NCBI GenBank assembly: GCA_963717595.1
Contig: CAVQWH010000001.1
Coordinates: 124,001 to 188,000, forward strand
Direction: 5' to 3'
Length of the DNA: 64,000 bases
Source: CAVQWH01 sp963717595
Lineage (GTDB): Bacteria > Patescibacteriota > Saccharimonadia > Saccharimonadales > Saccharimonadaceae
This document shows, one piece after another, positions 23,660-33,779 of this stretch. A program made the position numbers and the translations under genes. The stretch's first letter is position 1, and every line of letters starts with the position of its first letter. The notes under the pieces were generated by a model. It was not told where the DNA came from. It did not search any database and was given only the letters and a program-made list of their open reading frames with translations.

Positions 23660-25252
23660 TCAACTACGGCTACCAATAACTACAACAAAGTCTGAGCTGC
23701 TAACAATGCTACTAGGAAATCCTTTTGTGGCTTTGACTCCTAGCAACTTCTCCAGCGCCCGTTTGGTAGCAGGCTTCTTCGCATTGGACGCTTCATAAAT
23801 TTTAGTAGTTGCATAACTACCGGGTGCATTGCCAACATTTACTACATCAAGTCCGTTATTTTTAAGCACATCAGCCTTACTTTGAGCCGCTCCTTCAATA
23901 CCCGAACCATTTAGCACCACTATGCTAGCTCTTTCAATAGCAGCTTTAGTGCCTAGCTGATATGCGTGTACTAAATCGCGGATATTGTTGTAGTCATACA
24001 AACCAGCTGCAGGCATTACCACACTAGCTCCCCCCATATTGCCAGTAGTAAACAGTTCATTGCTGCCTTTGTAAAAATCAACGTTTGGTACTTTATTAGG
24101 ATTTATTTCACCCGCTAACTTAATGACAGTTTTTACCTCACCAGCCGTAAAGTTGGTCCTTAGGTTATGCCCCAGAGTGTCAATGAGCTTATTAATAGTT
24201 ACTGGGTTGGCAAGTACTCCTACACTTTTAGCCTTTTTCACCATGGCGATAATAATCTTGCGCTGGTTTCGCTCACGATCAAAGTTAGATTCTTCAAATC
24301 CGTAAGTTGGTGCGGTATCACCGCGAGCTTGCGCCAAGAAAAGCGCATGAGTACCATCTAAATGATGTTTGCCATTAGTGTATTTCACTAGATAGCATCT
24401 ATAGTTACATCGCCAGTCAAAGTTACGATCCAAAACCCCTCGTGGATCGCGACTATTTATAGTTATATCTATGCCACCGATAGCATCTACAGAATCACGT
24501 AGCACAGTATAGTTAACATGTACCGCATACTGTACATCCATGCCGTAAACCTCGCCAACCTTTTTGCGAAGAGCAAGTTGGCCCTGCTGTTCAGCGGCTT
24601 TTGTTTTAGAGCCATTAGTTGCACAACTATATAAAGCATTAATTTTGCCTTCGTAGCCAGCCGGGCAAGCACGGTCATATTTTACATACAAGTCTCTAGG
24701 GACACTAAACATGAAAGCATTTTTCTTCTTTTGGTCAACGCTAATTACTAAAATTGAGTCCGTTAAGCTAGAGCCTTGGTGCCCCGGATCATCTTCAGAC
24801 GTGCCAAAAAGCACAATATTACTACGGCCATATTGGTCAGTTTTTAAAGGCGTGCCATTACCAAACAGATCTAGTATATTACCGCCAAAAATATTACTGC
24901 CGGCGATTAAGGCTCGAATTCCCAAGTATCCGCCTATTAACAGAAGTATAATTCCTAGGGTAGTTGCAGCTCTTTTTGCTGTTATTGCCCGGGGCTTTTT
25001 GAATAATTTGCGTCTTGGTTTAGGCTTGTTAGCGTCAATTTCTTTCAAAGAAGCGTCTATATCTTTCTGGATACCACCTACTATAGGCCTGGCATCTTGC
25101 GCTTTTTCGTGATTATTACTCGGGCTAGAATTTAAAAACTTTTCAGGCACTTTTAAATCATTCGCACCTAATTGGCGCGACGAGCGTCTAGGCGAGTGAG
25201 GATACCTGCGACGCAAGATAAAACCATCAATAGAATTTTCTTTTTTAGGCAT
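23660..25252 (-). CDS. LytR-CpsA-Psr (LCP) family protein with LytR_C domain
   Basis: 530 residues: a disordered, basic N-terminus (RRRYPHSPRRSSRQ), one membrane helix (AATTLGIILLLIGGYLGIRAL, about 107-127), the LCP catalytic domain with TDSILVISVD, FSVPRDLYVKYD and NFDRERNQRKII (the conserved Arg/Asp residues bind the polyprenyl pyrophosphate), then a C-terminal LytR_C domain (ASIVVLNGSGIEGAAQSKADVLKNNGLDVVNVG). LCP enzymes move glycopolymers from a lipid carrier onto peptidoglycan, suggesting decorated cell walls. It lies upstream of the membrane protein and htrA. Confidence 0.92.
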   Translation of the reverse strand: MPKKENSIDGFILRRRYPHSPRRSSRQLGANDLKVPEKFLNSSPSNNHEKAQDARPIVGGIQKDIDASLKEIDANKPKPRRKLFKKPRAITAKRAATTLGIILLLIGGYLGIRALIAGSNIFGGNILDLFGNGTPLKTDQYGRSNIVLFGTSEDDPGHQGSSLTDSILVISVDQKKKNAFMFSVPRDLYVKYDRACPAGYEGKINALYSCATNGSKTKAAEQQGQLALRKKVGEVYGMDVQYAVHVNYTVLRDSVDAIGGIDITINSRDPRGVLDRNFDWRCNYRCYLVKYTNGKHHLDGTHALFLAQARGDTAPTYGFEESNFDRERNQRKIIIAMVKKAKSVGVLANPVTINKLIDTLGHNLRTNFTAGEVKTVIKLAGEINPNKVPNVDFYKGSNELFTTGNMGGASVVMPAAGLYDYNNIRDLVHAYQLGTKAAIERASIVVLNGSGIEGAAQSKADVLKNNGLDVVNVGNAPGSYATTKIYEASNAKKPATKRALEKLLGVKATKGFPSSIVSSSDFVVVIGSRS

Positions 25253-25327
25253 AAATGTCGATTTTTACTATACCCGACTGACAGCTTGAGCGCAAACGAT
25301 TAAACACATGCTTTATAGCACGAATTT

Positions 25328-25357
25328 TTGCCCAAAATACCTATTAACGTGTATGCT
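25328..25357 (+). promoter_or_regulatory. Promoter of lepB
   Basis: TTGCCC (25328-25333), 18-bp spacer, TATGCT (25352-25357), 8 bp before the ATG. Moderate match; the transcript would be essentially leaderless. Confidence 0.5.
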
Positions 25358-25365
25358 ATATAAGC

Positions 25366-25965
25366 ATGAAAGTAACTAACCATGACCGTACTGGTACTGT
25401 TTTTAAAGATATACTAGGCATAGTCGGCTTTGTTATCTTAGTGATAATTGGCACTCTTTTTATCAATACTTTTATATTTAGAAGTTTCAACGTTAATGGC
25501 CCTAGTATGCAAACTACCTTATATACAGGCGATCGTCTTATTGTAAATAAAACACCATTAACCTGGGATGATTTAATTCACAAGACCTACATTCCGCCAA
25601 GAGGACAAGTTATTGTCTTTAAAAATCCTCAATACAATAATGACGGCATTGATGAGTTCATAGTCAAACGTGTAATCGGACTGCCTGGCGAACGTGTAGT
25701 GGTAAAGAATGGCAAAGTCACTGTATATAACAAGCAGCACCCTAAAGGCTTTAACCCTGATGCTACACTTAAAGGGCCTGGTCACCCTACCAGTGGTCAA
25801 GTTGATCAAGTAGTTCCAAAAGGAAGAATATTTGTCATGGGAGACCATAGAACCGGTGACTACTCCCTAGACTCCCGTAATGGCTTAGGGACAATTCCAC
25901 TTAAGGATATAATAGGACCGGTAGCTCTTAGAATTTATCCCTTTGATAAAATAAGATCTTTTTAG
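25366..25965 (+). CDS. lepB: Signal peptidase I
   Basis: 199 residues. One N-terminal membrane helix (ILGIVGFVILVIIGTLFI), then the Ser/Lys dyad: Ser47 in NGPSMQTTLYTGDRLIVNK and Lys101 in FIVKRVIGLPGERV; the GDHRTGDYSLDSRNGLG block completes the family signature. It cleaves Sec/Tat signal peptides outside the membrane. It is transcribed alone from a strong AT-rich promoter region shared with the divergent LCP gene, and its last 4 bp overlap the convergent parB. Confidence 0.95.
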   Translation: MKVTNHDRTGTVFKDILGIVGFVILVIIGTLFINTFIFRSFNVNGPSMQTTLYTGDRLIVNKTPLTWDDLIHKTYIPPRGQVIVFKNPQYNNDGIDEFIVKRVIGLPGERVVVKNGKVTVYNKQHPKGFNPDATLKGPGHPTSGQVDQVVPKGRIFVMGDHRTGDYSLDSRNGLGTIPLKDIIGPVALRIYPFDKIRSF

Positions 25966-26855
25966 CTAAAAAGCTTAGAAATTCTATCTAAATCTTCACT
26001 ATTTTTATACTGGATAATTAGCTGGCCGCCTTTAGCCGTAGTTTTTAATCTTACGTTAGTTTGTAGCTTTTTAGACAACGAACGGGTAACATTATTTTGA
26101 GTTTGAGTATGTTTAGTAGCTTGTTTGCGCTTTTCCTGATACGAAGTAGTGCCCTTTTTATAACCTATTACATACTGTTCAGCACGGCGTACGCTCCATC
26201 GCCCAGCTATTATTCTTTTAAGTAAATCATTCTGGGCTTTTTTGTCGCCCAAAGCTAAAATTTGCCTAGCATGACCTTCGCTGATATCACCACTCACTAA
26301 AGCTTGTTTGGCATTTTCAGGTAACCTTAGTAAACGTAGCGAGTTACTAACCAAGCTGGCCGATTTTCCTCCGATACGTTTACCAATCTCGTCTAGTTTC
26401 AAGTTAAATTGATCCCGCAATTTTAAATACGCGGTAGCTGTTTCCAGGGGGTTTAAGTCGCGTCGCTGTAAGTTTTCAATGAGAGAAAGTTCAAGTTTAT
26501 GCTGATTACTTAAAGTTCTAATTAGAACAGGAACTTTGGGCAATTTTGCTAATTTTGCCGCGCGCCATCGACGCTCGCCTGCTACAATTTGAAAACCGTC
26601 TTCTTCACGCACTACAACTAGGGGCTGTACCACCCCATGCTCAGCAATAGATTGGCTTAACTCATTTAAAGCAACCTCATCAAAATGCCGTCTAGGCTGG
26701 TCTGGGTCGGGGAATATTTCGCTTATTTTTATATAGCGAAGTTCTGATATTTTCTCATCCTGAGAAGCCGTAGGGTCAAACTCTTCATTTAAAACTTCTG
26801 TAGGCACAAGCGAATCAAAACCACGTCCAAGGCCTTTTTTTAGTTTAGCTGACAC
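25962..26855 (-). CDS. parB: Chromosome-partitioning protein ParB
   Basis: 297 residues. N-terminal GLGRGFDSLVP, ParB/Srx CTPase domain (VQPLVVVREEDGFQIVAGERRWRAAKLA; the GERRWRAA motif binds CTP), a helix-turn-helix (LDEIGKRIGGKSASLVSNSLRLL) for parS, and a C-terminal dimer domain. It loads on parS near the origin and works with ParA and SMC. It overlaps parA by 11 bp. No parS sequence (TGTTTCACGTGAAACA type) was found in the window by eye. Confidence 0.95.
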   Translation of the reverse strand: MSAKLKKGLGRGFDSLVPTEVLNEEFDPTASQDEKISELRYIKISEIFPDPDQPRRHFDEVALNELSQSIAEHGVVQPLVVVREEDGFQIVAGERRWRAAKLAKLPKVPVLIRTLSNQHKLELSLIENLQRRDLNPLETATAYLKLRDQFNLKLDEIGKRIGGKSASLVSNSLRLLRLPENAKQALVSGDISEGHARQILALGDKKAQNDLLKRIIAGRWSVRRAEQYVIGYKKGTTSYQEKRKQATKHTQTQNNVTRSLSKKLQTNVRLKTTAKGGQLIIQYKNSEDLDRISKLFS

Positions 26856-27615
26856 GTTCTACTACCTCCTTTGCTAGCGACTTATAAGCACGTGCGCCTT
26901 TACTCCAACGCTCATATGCGCCCACTGGTAATCCGTGGCTTGGTGCTTCAGCCAGACGTATATTGCGCGGAATAATCGTTTTAAACACTTTGTCAGGAAA
27001 ATGCTTTTTAACCTCTTCGTGTACTTGACTGCTAAGAGTAGTTCGTCCATCAAACATAGTCACCAAAACACCCGCCAAAGCTAGGTTGGGGTTCATACCT
27101 TTCCTAACTAACTGCATAGTTTCTAGCAGCTGGCCTAAGCCTTCCAGCGCGTAAAACTCGGCTTGAACAGGTAAAATTACATATTGAGCAGCTATAAGGG
27201 CATTAACAGTTAGTAGACTTAAGCTAGGCGGACTATCAATAATAATGTAATCGTATTCATCGTTAGTTGCGCTCAAAGCATCTTTAAGACGAGTAAAGCG
27301 CCGTTCAGCTTTAGCTAGCTCTACTTCAGTATTAGCTAAGTGTGGAATCGCCGGTAGTAAAGTTAGTTTTTTGTGTTTAGTTTTTAAAACTGATTTACTA
27401 ACAGGAGTTCCATCTTGAATTACATTTAACACGCTTTTTTTTAAACGCTGCTTATCCACGCCTAGGCCACTAGTTGTGTTTCCTTGCGGATCAAAATCTA
27501 CTAATAAAACATTGCTCTTTAATTTAGCTAAATAGTAAGCTAAATTAATGGCCGTGGTTGTCTTACCCACGCCCCCTTTTTGGTTAGTTACTGCAATTAT
27601 TTTGGTTGTTGCCAA
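26845..27615 (-). CDS. parA: Chromosome-partitioning ATPase ParA (Soj)
   Basis: 256 residues. Deviant Walker A KGGVGKTTTAINLAY (with the signature lysine KGG), Walker A' VDFDPQGNTTSGLG, and Walker B YIIIDSPPSLS. It forms nucleoid-bound dimers that move ParB-parS complexes. It is the first gene of the parAB pair; rplU lies upstream on the same strand. Confidence 0.96.
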   Translation of the reverse strand: MATTKIIAVTNQKGGVGKTTTAINLAYYLAKLKSNVLLVDFDPQGNTTSGLGVDKQRLKKSVLNVIQDGTPVSKSVLKTKHKKLTLLPAIPHLANTEVELAKAERRFTRLKDALSATNDEYDYIIIDSPPSLSLLTVNALIAAQYVILPVQAEFYALEGLGQLLETMQLVRKGMNPNLALAGVLVTMFDGRTTLSSQVHEEVKKHFPDKVFKTIIPRNIRLAEAPSHGLPVGAYERWSKGARAYKSLAKEVVERVS

Positions 27616-27678
27616 ACTTATAGTTTCCCCTCTTTAACTCTCCTATTGTAGCACGAGCGTGAAAAGTTTTTAGAGGCT

Positions 27679-27985
27679 TTATTTAATGGAAGTAATTTGA
27701 ATTTTGCTATACTTTTGGCGGTGGCCAGCTTCTTTGTGTACACGCTTTTTAGACTTATAACGAATAATGCGTAGCTTCTCGCCTTTTACTTCAGGTTCAA
27801 CTACTTTTGCAAGAACTTTTACACCTTTTACAATTGGTTTACCCACTTTTGTCGTTTTATCGTCAAAGGTGAGCAGCGCGTCAAGTGTGAGCTCTTTCGT
27901 GCCATCTTGGAGGCGGATCAGCCAAGAGGGTCTCTTTTTCGGCAACAATATACTGTTTGCCGCCAATACTAACGACTGCTTTCAT
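27679..27985 (-). CDS. rplU: 50S ribosomal protein bL21 (frameshifted in this assembly)
   Basis: The true start is ATG 27985: MKAVVSIGGKQYIVAEKETLLAD in one frame, continuing RLQDGTKELTLDALLTFDDKTTKVGKPIVKG... in the next, ending GHRQKYSKIQITSIK. One surplus C near 27918-27922 separates them; with it removed the protein is a normal L21 of 101 residues. L21 is a 50S subunit protein binding 23S rRNA. The usual rpmA neighbour is not beside it. Since L21 is needed for ribosomes, the break is almost surely a sequence error. Confidence 0.93.
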
Positions 27986-28037
27986 GTCTTTTCCTCTTAA
28001 TTACTATTAATCAGTGATTGATTGTAACAGATGTAAT

Positions 28038-28298
28038 TTAGTCTGTAAAGTCAGCGTCTTCTGAGCTTTGGCCTAAATCTTTTTCTACCATTTCCCAAAA
28101 ATTGCCTAATTGGTCTGTGTCAGGATAGCGCGTAAGTTGCCAGTCGTCACCGTGAGTATGCGGATCATTAGTAATAGCCTGCCCCAGCTCATCATCATCT
28201 TCATCTACAGGTGCAAATTGTAGCTGATGATGAGGCTTGAGCCCTTCAATTACATGAGGGAAATCTAGTTTGTGATGAGAGTGGTGGAAATGAAGCAT
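28038..28298 (-). CDS. Small His/Asp-rich protein, unknown
   Basis: 86 residues from ATG 28298, starting MLHFHHSHHKLDFPHV. A longer frame from 28343 begins with a TTG and adds an unlikely basic stretch. Rich in His near the start and in Asp/Glu through DEDDDELGQ and at the end (SSEDADFTD); could bind metal. No Shine-Dalgarno. No family recognised; it lies alone between rplU and the nucleotidyltransferase-like gene. Confidence 0.4.
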   Translation of the reverse strand: MLHFHHSHHKLDFPHVIEGLKPHHQLQFAPVDEDDDELGQAITNDPHTHGDDWQLTRYPDTDQLGNFWEMVEKDLGQSSEDADFTD

Positions 28299-28376
28299 GT
28301 TTTTTGTTTTAAATTTTTTGAATCTAATAATATATAAGCACAAAAATTATGTAATGTCAATGATTAGAGTAACGTT

Positions 28377-29349
28377 TTAAGCTCGAGAACCTTGAGGAGT
28401 TGAACCGTTCAAGTCTACATTCGTATTGTCTGCCACCTCTTCCATGGCTGCGCCAAACCCTTCGCATAAAAGATGGGCTGAGTGACAGGCTTTAAGCCAA
28501 TTAGTTCCAAGCCAACGCCTATACTGCTCAGTATCGCCGCCTCGAGAAATAGCTAGCTCTAGTTCTTCATCGTACTCACCATCTAACTTATCTAAAAAAT
28601 GGTAGTGCTCAACTACCCTGTCATCCTCAAGAATTTCAACAAGCCCATAAAAACTATCGCGCATAGCAGCGCGATTTGTGACATCCTGCGAAGGGCACTT
28701 CTGTGCCTAAAAGGCGATGCACAGCTAGAGCTTTACGACCCAACGCCTTAGGAAGTTCTAATGCGCGTTGAGTAGTATAGTAGTTAACTTTTCGCTGATG
28801 AGCCATCAAGGCAGTTTTTGCAAACTGCCTCAGCTTATAGTGCAGATAAGAAATTACATCTATTAGTACCTCTTTTGCTTCATCGTCACTTACGTCACCA
28901 CGATCACGTGTATCAATAGCAAATTGCCTAAGCTCTTCCACGGGAAGACCATGAACCCACTGCGAGTACTCATCTTGCACGTGCAGCAAATGAGAAGCAA
29001 ACAGCGGGCTTACATCATGGCTAGCCGGGGTTCTGAATGCTCCATCTTGAAATGTCTGAGCTTCTACAACAACATGAAAACGTTCCTGTACAGACCTGGT
29101 AATCGCCTGTAAATCTTGTAACTGCTCTAAGGAAGAATAACGCAGCAAAAAATCTAAGTCACTGCGGCGACCAGCATTCCCAGTTACCAAAGACCCAAAA
29201 GCCATTCCGCTCATAGGTTGGTCAGGAGTATCAACCGCCCTTACACCATCAAGCAGCACCGCAGCTGCTTCATAATGATCGCTACCATCTCTATTTGGTA
29301 CACGACCACCCTCAATGTCGCCAGGCGTGTATAACCTCCCCATAATCAA
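28377..29349 (-). CDS. Nucleotidyltransferase-fold protein (frameshifted in this assembly)
   Basis: Two frames join into one protein of about 322 residues. The N-terminal part has the NTase signature GSLVTGNAGRRSDLDFLL (GS-x-x-x-G...S-x-D-x-D), residues about 51-68, and helices; after LGTEVPFA the other frame continues QDVTNRAAMRDSFYGLVEILEDDRVVEHYHFLD. One indel near 28680 explains the break. Such minimal NTases transfer nucleotides to proteins, RNA or antibiotics, or form toxin-antitoxin pairs (MntA type). Partner and substrate are unknown. Probable start ATG 29343 (GGGGAGG lies inside the first codons). Confidence 0.6.
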
Positions 29350-29416
29350 TATTATTTAACTACTATCCTAAAAGCCTGACAATAGTTAAAAGCCAATAAA
29401 ATGCATTCTACAACGT

Positions 29417-32385
29417 TTAAGATTTTTTAAGAGTAATTTTTAGTGCAGAATTTTCAATTTTTACTTCCTGCGAAAAACCATCTTCGATGCTATGCATACT
29501 AGTCGTAAGCGTTTCTGTTTTAATCGTGCCCAGATGTTCATCTATAGCCTTTTTTAATTGGCTATCATTGGTCTCAAGCTTTAAGTGAATTCTATTATCA
29601 ACGTTAAGGCCAGCATTTTTACGAGTGCTTTGTATGTGGCGAATAACCTCGCGCATTAGTCCTTCCCTTTTTAGCTCGAGAGTTAGCGTGGTATCAAGCT
29701 CTACTACAAACTCACCGCCAGCCTGGCAGTCAACTTTTTTGACATTTAACTCATCTACAATCATTTGGCTGTATTCTTGCAAGTTCTCTATTCCGCTAGG
29801 AGCACCTGATACTTTTACCGAGGCTAAGGGCTGGCGGACTTTAAGCTGATTTTTAGCACGCAGCGACAAGCCTTCGTTAACTGCCTGCTTGACGAACTCC
29901 ATGGTCTGCAAAGCCAGTTCATCCGTGTGGCCACCAGGCAACCAGTCTTCTAAATGAATACTTTCATTGCCAGTAAGTTTTTGATAGTACTCTTCGGCTA
30001 AAAATGGAGTGAATGGTGCCATGACATACATCAACCGTACTAAAACGTAATGCAAAGTCTTATATGCGTCACTTTTATCTTTATCGTCACCACTCTTCCA
30101 AAAACGCCGACGACTACGCCGCACATACCAATTAGAAGCATCTTCTAAAATGGCAAAATCGGTTTTACGGCATTTGGTACATCGTAGGCATCCATATGCT
30201 TCTCGACCTCATTAACAAGTTGATGAAGTCTAGAAACTATCCACTGGTCAAGCGGGTTTTGACATTCCTTTAACGGATCCTCAAGCTTACCGCTCCACTC
30301 CCAACCATCCACTTCGGCATACATGGTAAAGAAGTCATACATGTTGCCAACCATAGCTAGCTTGCGATTAATATCCGCTACATCTTTGTCTTTCAGGCTA
30401 AAATCTTCGGCATTAAGTAGTGGACTGGAAAGCAGCAAAAACCTAAGTGAATCGGCCGAGTATTCATCCATAAGTTCGTTAGGATCGGTGTAGTTTCCAT
30501 AACTTTTGCTCATTTTACGGCCGTCATTACCAGCCAAGTTGCCTGTCACAATAACATTCTTAAAAGCATTGTGACCAAAAAGACCAACATTCACTGCGTG
30601 CACATAATAAAACCAGGCACGAACTTGGCCAACATACTCAGTAATAAAATCGCCAGGGTAATTTTGTTCAAACTTTTCTACATTTTCAAATGGATAATGA
30701 AATTGTGCAAAAGGCATGCTACCAGACTCAAACCAGCAATCCATTACTTTATCGATACGTTTGTAGTGAGCTCCATCAATGTCAAACTCAATATCGTCTA
30801 CCCATGGTCTGTGGTAGTCATTCAATTCTTTGCCACTAAGTTCTTTTAGCTCAGCATAACTTCCAATAACTTTTTGGTGTTTTTTGCCAGTCTTGTCTAC
30901 CCCTTCCCAAACTGGCATAGCAGTCGCCCAGAAGCGATCGCGACTTAAGTTCCAGTCAGGTGCTGTTTCAACGGTATTTTCAAATCTACCGTGTTTGATA
31001 TGGTCAGGAAACCACGTAATATGCTCTGTATTTTCCACCAACATCTGCTTACGCTGGCCATCAATATCCATAAACCAACTTGGATGAGCACGGTACATTA
31101 AGCGCGTACCGCAGCGATAACAATGCGGGTAGGAGTGGCGAATGTAGTCAATTTTCCAAACCACACCCCTGTCTTTAAGGTCTTTAGCAATAGCCTTATT
31201 TACTTCCCAAACGTTTTTATCCTTCCAGTCACCCTCTGTATAAAAGCCGTTTTCATCAATTACATGCACAATCGGCACTTTATTTTCCTGCGCCAATTCA
31301 AAGTCTTCTTCACCATAAGCCGGAGCTAAATGAACAATACCGGTTCCGGTATCACTTGTTACGTAATCAGCCAGCAGAAGCCTATGCGCCCCCTTACCTC
31401 TATGTTTAAAGAGTGGTTCATATTCTTTTACTCTTTCCACAAGGTGTGTGCCTTCGATATGATGAGAAACAACATTGTGCTCAATTGGCTGCTTTTTTTC
31501 ATCTACAAATATTTTTTCAACAAGATTTTCTTCAACTATATAATACGCACCACCGCTCTCAACAACTACATACATAAGCGCTGGGTCAACTGCTAGTGCA
31601 GTATTGGCAAGTAGAGTCCAGGGCGTAGTCGTCCAGGCTAGTATATAAACGTCTTTTTCAGCAAGTCTAGTACTACCCGTTATAGGATTACTTCCTGTGT
31701 TATATTCAGCAAAATTATCAATATGAAAATCGCCTTTTACTTTAAACTTTACAAACACCGACGGATCAGTCACATCCTGATATGACCCGGAATCCATGGT
31801 AACTTCGGCTTTTGATAGCGGTGTAGCGTCGCGAGTACAGTACATTAAAACTCGTTCGCCTTCGTAAATCTTGCCTTTGGCATGCAGCGTCTTAAAAGCC
31901 CACCAAACGCTCTCCATGTATTCTTTATCCATGGTTTTATAGGCGCCTTTAAAATCAACCCAGCGGCCGATTCTATCGATAGTGTCTTCCCATAGATTGC
32001 CTGTTTGCACCATATTATCGCGACAAGTTGTAATATATTTTTCTAAACTGATTTTTGTCCCAATATCTCGCCGGTCATGAATGCCAAGCTTCTTTTCAGT
32101 AAAAACTTCTGCTGGTAAGCCATGGCAGTCCCAGCCCCAGACACGCTCTACCCGTTTGCCTTTCATGGTTTGATAACGCGGAATAGCGTCTTTAACGATA
32201 GAACTAAGTAGCGTGCCGTGGTGAGGTACGCCAGTTATAAATGGAGGGCCGTCATAAAACACATACGAATTCTCAACTGGCCGCATCTCAACCGATTTTT
32301 CGAAGGTTTTATCTTTCTTCCATTGTTGAACTAGGGCTTTTTCGTACTCAATTGCTTTGCGCCTAGTGCCTGATTTAAATTTCAC
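29417..32385 (-). CDS. ileS: Isoleucyl-tRNA synthetase, eukaryote-like type (frameshifted in this assembly)
   Basis: About 989 residues when one T is restored at 30145-30150 (PILPF, then LEDASNWYVRRSRRRFWKSG). Class I motifs: PPFITGVPHHGTLL (HIGH variant) near the N-terminus and NDGRKMSKSYGNY (KMSKS) near residue 610; an editing domain lies between, and the anticodon-binding domain is in the second part. The sequence style (WGWDCHGLPAE, no C-terminal zinc finger) fits the IleRS2 group that includes eukaryotic enzymes and often resists mupirocin. Start is GTG 32385 with AGGAG 8 bp upstream. A structured leader precedes it. Confidence 0.93.
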
Positions 32386-32409
32386 CTGTATTTCTCCTAT
32401 CCGTAAAAC

Positions 32410-32620
32410 AAAAAAACCATTTCTCTTGAATGTCAGATCCCTTTATAGGGAGGTGCCATCTGACTTCCAAAAGAAATGATTCTTTTAGCGCTTAATTATT
32501 CGATCTAACGAGTCGATTCCGCTTGGTTCTACTAAGCCTTAAGGCCGTTCTTCCAAAAACATTCGCGGTTGATAGCCGCTCATCCGCCAGTTGGCGGAAT
32601 GTCTTTACTCGCTTATTGTA
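32410..32620 (-). promoter_or_regulatory. T-box-like attenuator leader of ileS
   Basis: On the minus strand: a hairpin GCGG-CTATCAA-CCGC (32579-32565) with an Ile codon AUC in its loop; then an antiterminator-like element with stem GTCAGA/TCTGAC, a 7-nt one-sided bulge UGGCACC (32458-32452) and a second stem TCCCT/AGGGA. The same element is extended by CATTTCTTTTG/CAAGAGAAATG into a long stem followed by seven T (32416-32410), a terminator. The left arm can instead pair upstream as AAAAGAA-TCAT-TTCTTTT (32486-32469). This fits the T-box UGGNACC bulge design, but N is C while tRNA-Ile has A73, so pairing with the CCA end is imperfect. Confidence 0.5.
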
Positions 32621-32646
32621 CTACTAAGCCCGGTTTGTCTCAAGTG

Positions 32647-33150
32647 TTATTGAAGCCAAGCGTTACGCTTAATCAGCGGCTGACTGCGCCACCACTTAGC
32701 TAGGCTCCACTTCTGCTGTGGTAAACCATAAGCAATTGCCAGTAGTAAAGTAATGTAGACTAGATGATCGTCAATGATAGGGTTGGTTTGAATTGGCAAA
32801 GAAGCCATCCACATTAGAAACAATAATATACTGCCAGTTACAGCTGCTAAACGAACAACTATACCAAAAGTTAAGGCTAAGCCTATACCGAGTAAACCTA
32901 TCATGAACAACCAGTCTACCCAAACATTGCCAGCTAGACTATGGAAAAAGCTCGAGAAAGGACCTTCTACTCCGTGTAAGAAACCGTTAGTCGGAGATCC
33001 TCCGTTCATCCAGGCTTTACTGGACGAGGTAGCATAACCCAGTCCAATCCACTTATCAAAAAAGGCCCATAAAAAGATTAAGCCCAGTAAGATACGCCCG
33101 CCCGCTAGCGCATACCAGGTTGATTGAGATACTGCACTGCTTTTTGCCAT
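32647..33150 (-). CDS. DoxX-family membrane protein
   Basis: 167 residues, four to five membrane helices (GGRILLGLIFLWAFFDKWIGLGY, WVDWLFMIGLLGIGLALTFGIVVRLAAVTGSILL, VYITLLLAIAYGL). DoxX/TQO-small-subunit-like proteins are linked to quinone and thiol redox. It is the third gene after a thioredoxin-like protein and a VKOR, spaced 17 bp, so they likely form one disulfide or redox module. Confidence 0.8.
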   Translation of the reverse strand: MAKSSAVSQSTWYALAGGRILLGLIFLWAFFDKWIGLGYATSSSKAWMNGGSPTNGFLHGVEGPFSSFFHSLAGNVWVDWLFMIGLLGIGLALTFGIVVRLAAVTGSILLFLMWMASLPIQTNPIIDDHLVYITLLLAIAYGLPQQKWSLAKWWRSQPLIKRNAWLQ

Positions 33151-33167
33151 AGTTGTTTTACTCCTCT

Positions 33168-33779
33168 TTAAAATAAACTATTGCCAAATTTAGCGAATAC
33201 TAAAATTATAAGCACTACCATAATAACAGCTGCTAATAATTTATCATAATCTTTATCTAGTAACCGCTGTACTTTGTGATTGTTTGATTTAGGAAAATTA
33301 AAAATATTTTGTCGCAAACTATAATGAAGAAAAGCGAAGAATATCAAAGTTGTCGAAGCCGTAACCAGCAGACACCAAGGACATAAAACTTGGATAACAT
33401 AGACACTGGTGAAAAATAATCCTAAAGCAAAGATCCAAGCTAGCAAGTATCCTGCTTGGATAATCCTTGAAATCCATTTAGGAAACTTGATGCCGGCTAA
33501 CAGCAAAATACTTAGAGTCAAAGCGGCCGTAAAACCAATCATCCCCAAAAAGGGATTAGGTATGCCCCAAAACAAAGAAGACTCAGGGGTTTTCATAACG
33601 CTAGCACAGTTTAATATTACGTTAAAGTTACAGCTTAAAGATGCGTTTGGGTCTTTTAGCAGATGTATTTTTTCAACACTCAACACAAAGGATGCCGACA
33701 AAGCCAGGGCTGAAAATATCACAAGAGTTATTTTGCTGCCCTTGTATTCTAGTTTCTTGTGGAATAGTTTAGCCAACAT
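33168..33779 (-). CDS. VKOR-family disulfide-forming membrane enzyme
   Basis: 203 residues, five membrane segments. Conserved cysteine pairs: loop Cys in LSCNFNVILNCASVM and active site CPWC in VLCPWCLLVTAS; a Ser/Thr follows as in the family. Bacterial VKOR reoxidises a DsbA-like partner with quinone as acceptor. It overlaps the thioredoxin-like gene by 11 bp (33769-33779). The basic tail FPKSNNHKVQRLLDKDYDKLL lies before the last helix. Confidence 0.9.
   Translation of the reverse strand: MLAKLFHKKLEYKGSKITLVIFSALALSASFVLSVEKIHLLKDPNASLSCNFNVILNCASVMKTPESSLFWGIPNPFLGMIGFTAALTLSILLLAGIKFPKWISRIIQAGYLLAWIFALGLFFTSVYVIQVLCPWCLLVTASTTLIFFAFLHYSLRQNIFNFPKSNNHKVQRLLDKDYDKLLAAVIMVVLIILVFAKFGNSLF

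Noticed and set aside
25253..27678. parS sites near parAB and lepB
   Set aside because: No sequence close to TGTTTCACGTGAAACA was seen in the spacers; the origin may be elsewhere.
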